A stretch of 64,000 nucleotides of DNA from CAVZCK01 sp963798805 (GTDB taxonomy: Bacteria > Pseudomonadota > Alphaproteobacteria > Rhizobiales > Rhodomicrobiaceae), in assembly GCA_963798805.1 (NCBI GenBank), contig CAWCVC010000002.1, forward strand, positions 186,001 to 250,000, in the 5' to 3' direction. Every line of letters starts with the position of its first letter. Position 1 is the stretch's first letter. The translations under genes were made by a program, and so were the position numbers. The notes beneath the pieces were generated by a model that was given only the letters and a program-made list of their open reading frames with translations, was not told where the DNA came from and did no database searches. Of the stretch, positions 8,130 to 17,281 are shown in pieces.

Positions 8130-9578
8130 CTATTTTGCGCGCGGCCGATGGACGTAGTGAAAGGATTTGATGTCCGGTCTGAGCGCAATCTCCTTGACCA
8201 GCGTGGCGATCGGCGTCGAGGCGAGCGGGTATTCGGTTTTGATCGGCCCGGCCGCTTTGAGCGCGTTATATTCCGACTCGGCATAGAAGGCTGCAAGCAG
8301 CAGATCGTCGTCAGAGCGGAACGGGCCGCGCTCGCGCCGGATGCGGTCGATGCCGGGCGACAGGAGGTCGCCTGGCCGGGCCGTGCTGCTTTCGGCGCCA
8401 TTAGCGATGCGGTCGAAAATATTCGGCTCGATCGGCCCGGCAATCTCGCCGTAATAGCCGAGCACATATTTTCGCACCTCGTCGGGCACCGTTCCGTAGC
8501 GCTCCTTGCCCATGATATTCAGCACCGCCTGGGTGATGACAAACTGCGCGAACGGGCTGACGATGATCGGGTAGCCGAGCTCGCGGCGGACGCGCGCTGC
8601 CTCTTCGAGGATCTCCGGCAAGCGGTGTGAGATCCCGAGCGGCTGAAGCTGGGAATTGAGGTTGGAGATCATGCCGCCGGGCATCTGATGCTCGTAGCGA
8701 AAGGCGTCATATTCGAGAATCTGGCCGACCGGCTTGCCCTCGCGTCTGGCGATGTAGCGCAGCTTGTCCGCAACATCGCAGATCGGCTCCAGGTCGATAT
8801 CGGTGCTGTAGCCGCGGCGCGCGATATTGTGCACGAACTGCTCAGTAGACGGATGGGATGCGCCGTTGGCGAGCGTCGAGGTCGCCGTGTGGACGACGTC
8901 GACGCCGAGCTCGACCGCTTGCACCGCGACATAAGGGGCAAGCCCTGTAAGGCAGTGCGAATGAAGCTGCAAGGGCAGTCCGCCGCAGGCTTTCTTGGCG
9001 GCGGGAACCAGCGTTGCCGCCCGTTCCGGCGTCCGCAGGCCGCTCGGGTCCTTGATGAAGATTGCGTCGGCTCCCAGCGCCACCAGTTGCTTGATTTTCT
9101 CGACGTAATAGGCATCCGTGTGGACCGGACTGACGGTATAGACGATGCCCGCATCGACACAGAGGCCGACCTGCTTCGCCGCCCGGATCGGCACGTCCAT
9201 ATTGCGGATATCGTTGAGTGCGTCATAAGGCGTGTGGTAGCGGATGCCGTTGGCGTAAATGCGCTCGGCGGTCAGCGAGACTATGTCGTCGGGGAAGAAC
9301 TCGAAGGTGAAGAGGCTTTGTCCGCGCGTCATCACGATCAGCGGCGTCTCGACTGCCGCGCTCATGATGCGCATGCGCTCCCAGGGATCTTCGCGCAGAT
9401 AACGGGCGCAGACGTCGAACACCGCGCCGCCTGCAAGGTCGATGGCTTCGAAGCCGGCGCGGTCGAGCTGCGGCGCCAATTGCAGCATCATCGCGGTCGT
9501 CATCCGCGTCGCCCACAGACACTGATGGGCATCGCGCAAGGTCACGTCGATGAGGCGGATCTTACGCTTAGCGCTCAT
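8130..9578 (-). CDS. Pyruvate carboxylase subunit B / oxaloacetate decarboxylase alpha-like carboxyltransferase, no biotinyl domain
   Basis: Start ATG 9578 follows a GAGGAGA ribosome site; 482 aa. The HMGL-like TIM barrel has IRLIDVTLRDAHQCLWATRM at the start, GAVFDVCARYL, IFIKDPSGLRTP and the metal ligands in LQLHSHCLTGLAPY. The C-terminal PYC_OADA domain follows (MPGGMISNLNSQLQ, SPFAQFVITQAVLNI). The usual C-terminal biotinyl-lysine domain (AMKM) is missing, so any biotin carrier must be separate. It precedes the BKACE gene, suggesting a common short-chain keto-acid route. It is divergent from an SDR remnant that begins at its start codon. Confidence 0.8.
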   Translation of the reverse strand: MSAKRKIRLIDVTLRDAHQCLWATRMTTAMMLQLAPQLDRAGFEAIDLAGGAVFDVCARYLREDPWERMRIMSAAVETPLIVMTRGQSLFTFEFFPDDIVSLTAERIYANGIRYHTPYDALNDIRNMDVPIRAAKQVGLCVDAGIVYTVSPVHTDAYYVEKIKQLVALGADAIFIKDPSGLRTPERAATLVPAAKKACGGLPLQLHSHCLTGLAPYVAVQAVELGVDVVHTATSTLANGASHPSTEQFVHNIARRGYSTDIDLEPICDVADKLRYIARREGKPVGQILEYDAFRYEHQMPGGMISNLNSQLQPLGISHRLPEILEEAARVRRELGYPIIVSPFAQFVITQAVLNIMGKERYGTVPDEVRKYVLGYYGEIAGPIEPNIFDRIANGAESSTARPGDLLSPGIDRIRRERGPFRSDDDLLLAAFYAESEYNALKAAGPIKTEYPLASTPIATLVKEIALRPDIKSFHYVHRPRAK

Positions 9579-10326
9579 GCCAGCATCTCCTCTTCGACCG
9601 AGCGCCCGAGCCCTTGCGCAACGGGGAGCCAATGTGCTCGTTGCCGACCGCGACGAGGCTCTCGCTGTTCAGATGGCGGATCGTGTCCGGGCGGATGGCC
9701 GCGAGGCGGACGCCATGGCTCTCGACATAGTGAGCGACGCCTCCTGCAACGCGGCAGTGCAGCGGACCATTGAGCTTTGGGGACGCGTTGACGGGGCGGT
9801 GAATGCGACCGGCGTCTACAAGGTCGCGCCGGCGACCGATCTCGATGATGATGCCTGGCAGACGACTCTCGACATCAATGTGACCGGCGCGTTCCGGTTT
9901 GCGCGGGCAGCCGGGCGCGCGATGCTTGCGCAAGGCTCGGGATCCATCGTTACGCTGGCTTCGGTCTCAAGCGCCGTGGCCAATCCGAATTATGCCGCCT
10001 ACGCCTCGAGCAAGGCCGCCGTCGCCCATCTGACGCGCGTGCTCGCCGTCGAATGGGCCGCAAGGAGCGTCAGGGTAAATGCGATCGGCCCGGCCGCCAC
10101 GCCGACGCCGCTTGCAGGGCCGATCTTCGAGAATGAGGTCCAGCGCCGAAACGCACTCGGGCGCATTCCGGCCGGGCGCTTCGGCACCCCTGAAGACATC
10201 ATCGGCGCGGCTGTCTTCCTGCTGTCACCAGCCTCCGCGTTCATGACGGGCCAAATCCTCTATGTCGACGGCGGCCGAACGCTAAGTGAGGCATTTACTC
10301 CGAAGAGCCCGATTGTCTGGCCCTGA
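9577..10326 (+). pseudogene. Short-chain dehydrogenase/reductase lacking its N-terminal nucleotide-binding motif
   Basis: The reading from SARALAQRGANVLVADRD onward is a normal SDR: NATG (NAAG equivalent), the catalytic Ser in VTLASVSS, YAAYASSK as YxxxK, and a C-terminal GQILYVDGG. What is missing is the first beta strand and TGxxxGxG glycine motif, about 20-25 residues, which would lie where the divergent carboxyltransferase start now sits. No ribosome site precedes it. The simplest reading is a deletion that fused the gene's 5' end to the neighbour, leaving an enzyme unable to bind NAD(P). Assembly error is an alternative. Confidence 0.65.
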
Positions 10327-10411
10327 GAGAAAATCGCAACTCGCCCGTTACGAACTATTCGCACCACTGTGGCAATGATCTGTACCGACCTCCGACCCCA
10401 AGAAGAAATCC
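10318..10411. repeat. Diverged ~95-bp direct repeat, copy a
   Basis: Runs from TGGCCCTGAG through GTTACGAACTATTCG to GAAGAAATCCGC and matches 11433-11526 with roughly three quarters identity by eye. The two copies bracket the phosphatase gene. The rest of 10327-10710 has no gene I can support. Confidence 0.45.
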
Positions 10412-10710
10412 GCAGCGACTTGGCGAAGCTCATACAAACGCTGGCGGTTGTCGTCTCTTCGGATGACGACAGCTGTTCGAAATTTCACGATGATCAATCC
10501 CGTTATCGCGAATGCCAGCTAACGCCGAGCGGACGAGGATAACCCGAAAGGGTTTCCGAGACGCCGCTTGAGAGAAGCTATCGTTCAATACAACCTGGCG
10601 GGACATGGAAAATGATCGTTGATAAATTGCCCCACGTCTTAGCGATGCTTATGAGCTCCAGTAATCGATGCGTCATTCATAAAGGGACGTTATCGAGAGA
10701 GAGTGCCATC

Positions 10711-11334
10711 ATGAGTTGCTTTCGCGGAGTGGTCTTATCTTTCATTACCGCCTTTTTGTTCGCCGCCCCGGCTTGTGCGCAGCCAAGGCCGAGCGATGTC
10801 GAGCTTGCGCAAATGTTGCGCAGTGGGGGGTATGTGATCGTCTTCCGACATGGCGCCACCTACGCCGATCAGGTTGATACCGACCTTCTCGACCCTGCCA
10901 AACAGCGTCAATTGAATGCCCAGGGCGAGGAGGCCGCCAAGACGCTTGGCAAAGCTTTCAAAGACATTGGCATTCCTGTGAGCATGGCCATCACCAGCCA
11001 ATTCAACCGCGCTTACCAGACGGCAAAACTAGCCGGCTTCGACACTGTCGAAAAAACCGCAGACGTTACTGAAGGCGGAATGTTGATCTCGCCGAATGAG
11101 AACAACCGTCGTGTCGCTGCCTTCCGTAAGCTGGTCAGCACGCCGCCGCTGGCTGGCACCAATGTCGTTATTGTCACGCATAAGCCCAACATCATTGACG
11201 CGTTCGGCAAGGATTGGTCCGAGGTCAAAGAAGGCGAAGCGACAATCTTCAAGCCGGATGGCGCGGCCTATACGGTCGTTGCCAGGGTTCAAGTGGATGA
11301 ATGGCCTCGCATCGCAGCAGCTGCGATGAGATGA
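10711..11334 (+). CDS. Secreted histidine phosphatase family protein (SixA/phosphoglycerate mutase-like)
   Basis: Start chosen at ATG 10711 after GAGAGAGAG; 207 aa. MSCFRGVVLSFITAFLFAAPACA is a clear signal peptide, so the protein acts in the periplasm. The catalytic histidine lies in VIVFRHGATYADQ (RHG motif), and the second active-site histidine in NVVIVTHKPNI. An Arg in SQFNRAYQTA fits the phosphate pocket. Substrate is unknown; secreted relatives are often annotated as phosphohistidine or broad acid phosphatases. It stands alone between two copies of a diverged direct repeat. Confidence 0.8.
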   Translation: MSCFRGVVLSFITAFLFAAPACAQPRPSDVELAQMLRSGGYVIVFRHGATYADQVDTDLLDPAKQRQLNAQGEEAAKTLGKAFKDIGIPVSMAITSQFNRAYQTAKLAGFDTVEKTADVTEGGMLISPNENNRRVAAFRKLVSTPPLAGTNVVIVTHKPNIIDAFGKDWSEVKEGEATIFKPDGAAYTVVARVQVDEWPRIAAAAMR

Positions 11335-11432
11335 GTGGCGGCTCGGCGGAGTTCGCCCATGCGCAATGGGATCGCCAGCTTAACCGTTAGCGGAAAAGGC
11401 TGCGATAGAACCGCTCGGCCGAGTTCTGCAAT

Positions 11433-11526
11433 TGGCCCTGGACAAAAGGTCACAACCCGTCCGGTTACGAACTATACGTGCCGCGGCGGCAACGACAGGT
11501 GCCGGCCTCTGCCCCCTTGAGGAAGT
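11433..11526. repeat. Diverged ~95-bp direct repeat, copy b
   Basis: Partner of 10318-10411, sharing TGGCCCTG and GTTACGAACTAT and a common GGCAA(T/C)GA core in the same orientation. It ends just before the desulfhydrase start. Confidence 0.45.
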
Positions 11527-11880
11527 CGGCTGCGCCTCTATGTTCTTGAGGACTCTCGGGGGCATAATGACGAAAGACGCATTGATCCTTGCCTCCAAGC
11601 TGTCGGTGTTCCCGCGCTTGGGGCTTGCAAACCTGCCCACGCCGCTGCAGCCAATGAAGCGGCTGACGACCTATTTGGGCGGGCCACGTCTTTGGGTGAA
11701 GCGCGAGGATGCCACGGGGCTCGACTTCGGCGGCAACAAGTTGCGCAAGCTCGACTATGTTCTTCACGAGGCCGTCGCATCAAAGGCTGACGTACTCGTG
11801 TCGGGCGGCGTGGTGCAATCGAACAGTGAAGTTGCCCCGGTTTCGTGGACATCCGAACATTTGCGTTTCAGGAGTTCACG

Positions 11881-12195
11881 ATGCCAAAGACACAGCCGCC
11901 TTACCCGCCGGAATTCCGGCAACGAATGATCGAGCTGGTCCGATCCGGACGAACGCCGAATGAGCTTGCCAAGGAATTTGACCCATCGGCTCAGGCGATC
12001 CGCAATTGGGTTGCGCAGGCTGACCGCGACGAAGGTCGGCGCGAGGATGGCCTGACGACGGCCGAGCGCGAGGAGTTGAACCGGCTGCGCCGGGAGAACA
12101 AGCAGCTCAAGCTGGAGCGCGAAATCCTCTCAAAAGCCGCGGCCTGGTTTGCTCGGGAGACCGATGTGATCCCACCGAAGGGTTCCAATTCATGA
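11881..12195 (+). CDS. IS3-type transposase OrfA
   Basis: 104 aa from MPKTQPPYPPEFRQRMIELV. The helix-turn-helix (PNELAKEFDPSAQAIRNWV) binds the element's ends, and a leucine-zipper-like segment (LNRLRRENKQLKLEREILSK) follows. It overlaps the OrfB start by ATGA, as is normal for IS3 elements, where a fused OrfAB is usually made by frameshifting. Confidence 0.85.
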   Translation: MPKTQPPYPPEFRQRMIELVRSGRTPNELAKEFDPSAQAIRNWVAQADRDEGRREDGLTTAEREELNRLRRENKQLKLEREILSKAAAWFARETDVIPPKGSNS

Positions 12196-13212
12196 GCGCG
12201 AACCGGGCCGTTTATCCGATCACTGCCATGAGCCGTCTGCTGGGTGTCTCCGCCAGCGGCTTTTACGCTTCGACCAAGCGTCCGCCATCCAGGCGTCGCC
12301 AGGCCGATGCGGCTCTGACCGCCAGGATCCGCACGGCGCATGCTGGCTCGCAGGGCACGTATGGCGTCCCGCGCATTCAGGCCGAACTCGCCGAACAGGG
12401 GATATGCGTTGGCCGCAAGCGCGTGGCCCGCTTGATGCGCGCAGCGGCGCTCGCCGGCGTCAGCCGTCGTCGCTTCGTGACGACGACTGTGAAGGGCGGC
12501 GGCCGTCAGGCGCCCGATCTGGTTGACCGCAACTTCACGGCAGACCGGCCTAACGTATTGTGGGGTGGCCGATATTACATATTGTCCGACCTGGTCGGGG
12601 TTCCTCTATCTCGCCGTCGTTCTCGATGCCTTCAGCCGACGGATCGTCGGCCAAGTGAGCGCTTGTCGCTCACGATAAACGTTCGCTCCGATGGCAGCCA
12701 GCTTGCACGCCAAGATCGTGTTGGATGCGCTCGATATGGCGCTATGGCGGCGGCGTCCGATCGGCGTGATCCACCACTCCGATCAAGGCTCTCAGTACAC
12801 GTCTCTTGCTTTCGGCAAGCGCTGCCGGGAAGCGGGCGTCCGTCCATCGATGGGCTCAGTCGGCGATGCCTATGACAATGCGATGGCGGAAAGCTTCTTC
12901 GCCACCCTCGAATGTGAGTTGCTCGACCGGCGGCGGTTCAAGACCCACGCCGAGGCGCGCATCGCCATCTTCGAGTTCATCGAAGGCTTTTACAATCCGC
13001 GCCGGCGCCATTCCTCGCTCGGCTATCTCTCGCCGGCGGCGTTCGAGACAAGAGCTCTCGATCCCGGCGCACACGAGCCTGCCGTCGTGCTCGCGTCCGT
13101 CAAGGACGGCCTGGAAACGCCGGGCCAAGCCGCATCGTCGGCCTGCCGGCCATCCGTGACCGCCGCTTCTCCCGACAGCCGTCAGAATCTGCAGGCCGGG
13201 ATGAAAAGATGA
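12192..13212 (+). pseudogene. IS3-type transposase OrfB, disrupted
   Basis: The DDE integrase is split into two frames. One extra G near 12563 (TGGGGTGGCC) breaks the sequence before WVADITY, which carries the first catalytic Asp. Further on, about 39 bp at 12652-12690 replace the few codons expected after RRIVG and contain a hairpin. The second frame then carries VIHHSDQGSQYTS (second Asp) and the Glu region SFFATLECELLDRR. A working OrfB cannot be made without two corrections, and the same defects occur in copy 2. Confidence 0.75.
12655..12673. repeat. Short hairpin insert with CTTGT loop in IS3 OrfB
   Basis: GTGAGCG and CGCTCAC form a perfect 7-bp stem around CTTGT, inside the about 39-bp segment that interrupts OrfB. 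The same loop and CG closing pairs occur in an unrelated IS256-type transposase at 25919-25941. The identical copy in IS3 copy 2 is at 31843-31861. Confidence 0.5.
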
Positions 13213-14348
13213 TCCAGGCCGAACAAAAAGATGCGACCGAAAAGGAGGACAAAATGCCGTCAAACCGAATACGCTGATGCCAAGCCCTCAACTCTCTACG
13301 AAACCGGGGCAAGTCCACAGTCAGCGCCAGGTTGCTGCTGCTGCAGCCAAGCTTGGTATGGATTGCCACCTGGCTGTTTACCACGGCCGTCTGGCTCCCC
13401 CGACACCCGAGTACGAGACGTCGGGAAATGCGTTGCTCAATCGATTGTTCGGCGCGCATCTTCATGACGTCCCGTGGTCCGGTAACCGCAATGCTGCGAT
13501 CGAGGATCTGGGGGACCAGCTTGGGAAAGAAGGACGTCGGCCTTATTTCGTACCGTACGGCGTTTCAAATCCGCTCGGCGCGATTGCCTATGCATCGACG
13601 ATCGTAGAGGTTGCGGAACAGTCGCACGCGCTCGGCATCCGTCCTGTCGCAATCGTACACTGCACCGGCAGCGCTGGAACGCAGGCAGGTCTCGTCGTCG
13701 GCGCGTCGGTTGCGATGCCAGAGACGCGGATCGTCGGGATCGACATCGATGCCGAACCCGAACGCGTTCGTGCAGATGTCATCGCTTACGCGAGAGCCGC
13801 AGCCGATTTGATCGGCGCAAGCATCGATGAGAACGATGTCGAAGTCGTCGCCGGACATGCTGGTCCAGCCTATGGCGTACCGCATGCGGCAACGATCGAG
13901 GCCATCAAGCTTGCCGGAGCTCTCGAAGCTTTGCTCATCGACCCGGTGTACTCCGGCAAAGGCTTGGCAGTTCTGATCGCGCTGGTTCGCGCAGGACGCT
14001 GGAAGCCCGAAGCAGACGTGATCTTCATCCATACTGGCGGCGCACCGGGGCTGTTCGCCTACCAAAGCGCGCTCGGTATCTGATCTGCTGACGGTTTGTC
14101 AGTTCCTGGTCCATCTCCCCAGTTCGCCGCCCATCTTAGTCCTTTCCGCAGGAGGCATCAGAAAGCGGTCGTTCTGACAAAGACCCGAGGCCGCCTCGGC
14201 CGCAGTGGGTAACCGCCGCTCGTAGGCCCGCGGCCAGTGACCGGAATAATCCAATAGGGGACGATCCGGGCGAGTCAACGTCGGGGCGGATTCGGACATC
14301 AGGTCGAGCGATAGGCCCGAAACTGACCTATTTACCGCTCTTACGCTT

Positions 14349-14368
14349 GCCGGCGCCTCGGCGCCGGC
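14349..14368. repeat. GC-rich perfect hairpin
   Basis: GCCGGCGC and GCGCCGGC flank CTCG. It lies in 14084-14479, a stretch between the desulfhydrase and lpxD with no other gene or signal I can support. There is no T run on either side, so an intrinsic terminator is doubtful. Confidence 0.35.
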
Positions 14369-14479
14369 TGGACATCTTTAAAGCCCACGGTATCGCTGTC
14401 CAATGCACGAGGGAGTCTTGCTGCAATAAACCTATTGCACTCATAAGCGCGCACCATTCATGTGGTGCTTTGAGTGTCG

Positions 14480-15532
14480 TCATGGGCGTTCCGCCGAGCG
14501 AGCACCCGGGCGGCTCAGCTTCCGAACGGCGGCGACTTCGCGAGCCCAGTCTTGAAAGGGCCGCGCCGGGGTTCCTCCCATTTTCGCGCCCGCCTTCACA
14601 TCGGCTTTCACATGCGCCATGCCGGCGATTTGGGCTCCGCTTCCGACCTTGATATGGCCGAGTACACCCGAATGGGCACCCATAACAACGAAATCGCCGA
14701 GCTCGGATGAGCCGGCAATGCCGCTTTGAGCGACAATGATGCAATGGCGGCCGATTACGACATTATGCGCGATCTGGACCAGATTATCGATCTTGGTCCC
14801 CTCACCAATGACCGTATTGGACAATGATCCCCGATCGATGGTCGAATTGGCTCCGATCTCGACATTGTCGCCGATGATGACACAGCCGATCTGGGGGACT
14901 TTGTGATGCCTCTCGGCGCTCATCGCAAAGCCGAATCCGTCCTGGCCGATACGCGCTCCGGAGTGGATAATGACCTCGTTGCCAATGATTGCATGCGTCA
15001 CGCACGCTCCGGCCCCTAGATAGCAATCGGCGCCGAGGACGACGCGAAAACCGACAACGGCGCCAGCGGCGATGATCGTTCCCGGGCCGATGACTGCCTC
15101 ACGGCCTATGATCGCGCCGGGCTCGATGAAAGCGTCTTTGGCGATCTCTGCGCTGGGATGAACAAGACAGCCGTCCCGCTCTGCGGCGGTCATCGCCGCC
15201 TTGCTGCGCAGCGCATCGGGATAGAATAGCGTCAGGGCGCGAGCAAAGGCTTCGTAAGGCGCCGGGGTCGTGAGTGCCGCCGTGTCGCCGGGCATGCGGT
15301 TTGCGTGGCCGTCGGTAAGAATACACGCCCGCGCCTTTGTGGCAGCCAACTGCAAAACATATTTACGGTTTTCGAAAAACGCCAGATGGCTCGGTCCCGC
15401 ATCCCGAAGCGGGCGAACGTCTTCGATCATAATGGAGCCATCCTTCGAGTTGGTCAGTTTGGCCCCCACCTTCTCGGCAATGAACCATAAGGGGAACGGC
15501 CCGGCCCGATCGAAGAAGCCTGCATGCACCAT
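14480..15532 (-). CDS. lpxD: UDP-3-O-acylglucosamine N-acyltransferase
   Basis: 350 aa, full family length. AAAGGAG lies a few bases before the ATG. The N-terminal uridine-binding domain (FFDRAGPFPLWFIAEKVGA to YEAFARALTLFYP) is followed by a left-handed beta helix of hexapeptide repeats (IEPGAIIGREAVIGPGTIIA and onward). The catalytic His region is NLVQIAHNVVIGRH. A C-terminal GGTPARPFQDW precedes the final helix. LpxD adds the second acyl chain in lipid A synthesis. It normally sits with bamA, fabZ and lpxA; here it is alone next to IS elements, so it may be a second copy acting on a variant lipid A. Confidence 0.9.
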   Translation of the reverse strand: MVHAGFFDRAGPFPLWFIAEKVGAKLTNSKDGSIMIEDVRPLRDAGPSHLAFFENRKYVLQLAATKARACILTDGHANRMPGDTAALTTPAPYEAFARALTLFYPDALRSKAAMTAAERDGCLVHPSAEIAKDAFIEPGAIIGREAVIGPGTIIAAGAVVGFRVVLGADCYLGAGACVTHAIIGNEVIIHSGARIGQDGFGFAMSAERHHKVPQIGCVIIGDNVEIGANSTIDRGSLSNTVIGEGTKIDNLVQIAHNVVIGRHCIIVAQSGIAGSSELGDFVVMGAHSGVLGHIKVGSGAQIAGMAHVKADVKAGAKMGGTPARPFQDWAREVAAVRKLSRPGARSAERP

Positions 15533-15985
15533 ATTTGCTCCTTTGACGGACGTTTTCTGTCCGCAGCTGTATCTCTGGGGCGTCGATGACGCTCACAGGC
15601 CGAGAGATATTGAGCTCTTGCCGGCCGGCGACGAAGTAGCGTGCTGACATGATTCCGTCGACGCACCCGCTAGCTATTCGAAAAAGTTCGTTTGCGGAGG
15701 AATGGGCGGGCTCGATTGGCCTTTCAAAAAGGACGGACGTGTTGATGATGTGCGTTACCCCCGCGCACCGCAGGCGAAAGCAACCCGCGGAGGCACTTTG
15801 GAACTGCGCCTGTCTCGTCACATTCTCAGGGACGACGGAAGAAAAAGGGCTGGCCGACAGACATGGTTGGCCCTTGCCAAGTCTACTTGCGCCGCTGTAG
15901 CAGCCTCGTTTGTCACCATGCGTGAGGCGAAAGAGACATAGCACGGCGCCCGGTAAAGCGAAAGGACAATGCAGGCAGGCCGTTC
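15533..15985. other. Stretch without a supported gene
   Basis: Upstream of lpxD and before the first IS630-type element. Only overlapping low-quality frames are present. It holds the lpxD ribosome site at its left edge and presumably its promoter; I could not pick out -35/-10 boxes with confidence. Confidence 0.4.
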
Positions 15986-17281
15986 TAGTGTGGCGTCTCG
16001 CAATTGCCTTCCGCCTTGCGGCGGCCTCGGTAAGGCAATGGCGAGACATAAACCACACTAAGCAGAGATTCTCTGGTTGCCCAACGGATCGCGACCTCGT
16101 TCTGCGTTCAAGGCCACGACGGCTTGGTGGATAGCGGCATCGAGGGTTTCAGCATCGGTGAAAGTCTGGTGCGCGAGATGATGGGCTTTGAGATCATGCC
16201 AGACAACCTCGATGTCGTTGAGTTCGGGCGCATATTTGGGCAGCCATTCGACGGTGAGCCAATGCTCGCGGGCAGCAAGTGCCGCCCGCGTTGCCTTGCT
16301 GGTATGGATTGGGCCGTTGTCGAGCACGATCACGACGGGCTTGCTCGGAATTCCAGGCTTGGGGCCGTAGAGAAAATCGAGGGTTTGCAGCAAGGCAATG
16401 AAGTCGGTGCTGCGCTTGCTGCGGGAGGTGGCGACGATCAACCTGCGGCCCAACCAGTCAAGCGCGCCCATCATGGCGACTTTCTTGGATTGTCCAGGGG
16501 CCGGCACGCGGAGATCGGCGCCACGCTTAGCCCAGGCTCGCGCCAAATAGGGATGCGTCAGCGCCTCGCTTTCGTCGGCGAACAGGAGAACGATATCGCC
16601 GGCCTCAGCCTGGGCTTTGCGCAGCTTGAGCCGCAGACCGACACGATCAATCTCGTTCGCGATCTGGCGGCCCTTCAGTGTGTGTCGTGGTCGCCGAAAA
16701 CGGAATCCCCTTTTTTGCGCAACACTTTGGAGAGTTGCGAGCGAGAGATCGAGATGTTTTCCCGGGCTGCAATCTCATCGGCAAGACGGGCAAGCGTCCA
16801 GTTCGTTCGGTCCGCCACCGGCTGCGACAGAAGTGGTCCGGCGACTCTCAGCGCGGCCTGCGCCTTCAACGGCATTGGTCCCGAAGCAACGCTCGCCTTC
16901 AGCGCATCGATCCCGCCGCGCATGAAGTCGCTGCGCCAAAGCCGAACCGTATCCTCGCGCACCCCAAATGCCTGCGCGATCCGGCTGCTGGTCCAGCCAT
17001 CAAGCGTTAGCAGAATAGCGCGCGCCCGATCCGCCTCGGCGCGATCCGCACCGCCAGCTAAAGCTTTCAGCGCCGTTTTCTGCTCGTCCGTCGCCGCCAC
17101 CGGCGATTTGCCAGCCATGTCTTACCCCGCGAATCATTGGAAAGACAGAATCACAACCGGCATCTGTTGGCCAGGCCGGACAAACCTGCTTAGAAACTTT
17201 GAGTTTGCTAGTGTCCCTTTGTCTCCGAATTGCCGAAAGCACTCGCGGCAAACTGGTCGGCAATTCGCAGACGGGACACTA
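15986..17281 (-). mobile_element. IS630-family element A with hairpin-like ends
   Basis: Outer ends TAGTGTGGCGTCTCGCAATT and, inverted, TAGTGTCCCGTCTGCGAATT, each beginning with the TA expected for IS630. Each end is itself a long inverted repeat (15986-16060 and 17209-17281, about 75 bp). The left arm overlaps the transposase stop codon. Alternatively the two 75-bp units are separate MITEs flanking the transposase gene. Element B has inserted directly at the right-hand TA. Confidence 0.6.
16058..17118 (-). CDS. IS630-type transposase in two frames joined by a likely -1 ribosomal frameshift
   Basis: Frame one (17118 to 16675) has the N-terminal HTH (DGWTSSRIAQAFGVREDTVRLW) and ends SQLSKVLRKKGDSVFGDHDTH. 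Frame two, -1 relative to it, begins after the run A6G (GCGCAAAAAAGGGG, about 16712-16719) as KRGFRFRRPRHTLKGR. It carries VLLFADESE, VIVLDNGPIHTSK and LPKYAPELNDIEVVW, the three DDE residues. AAAAAAG is a classic slippery heptamer, and many IS elements use it to make the full transposase. I therefore treat the gene as potentially functional rather than broken. Confidence 0.7.

Larger units (their letters stand above)
11827..13317 (+). mobile_element. IS3-family element, copy 1 (1491 bp)
   Basis: Ends TGAAGTTGCCCCGGTTTCGT and, inverted, TGGACTTGCCCCGGTTTCGT. It is flanked by a 3-bp CAG duplication (11824-11826 and 13318-13320), as expected for IS3. It contains OrfA and a disrupted OrfB. A copy with identical translated frames lies inverted at 31199-32689. 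Confidence 0.9.
11567..14083 (+). pseudogene. dcyD: D-cysteine desulfhydrase / ACC deaminase family gene split by an IS3-type element
   Basis: PLP-dependent fold-type II enzyme in two pieces, 11567-11826 and 13321-14083. Piece one carries LPTPLQPMKRL, LWVKREDATGLDFGGNKLRKL (Schiff-base lysine in GGNKxRK) and VSGGVVQSN. Piece two continues SQRQVAAAAAKLGM, with VHCTGSAGTQAGLV and FIHTGGAPGLFAY. Removing 11827-13317 plus one CAG duplication gives an uninterrupted 340-aa protein reading GVVQSNSQRQVAAA. The gene is therefore intact apart from the insertion, which is probably recent. Family members make pyruvate, H2S and ammonia from D-cysteine; the substrate here is inferred. Confidence 0.85.

Noticed and set aside
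8688..9773. 361-aa plus-strand frame
   Set aside because: Antisense of the carboxyltransferase gene, with no recognisable domain.
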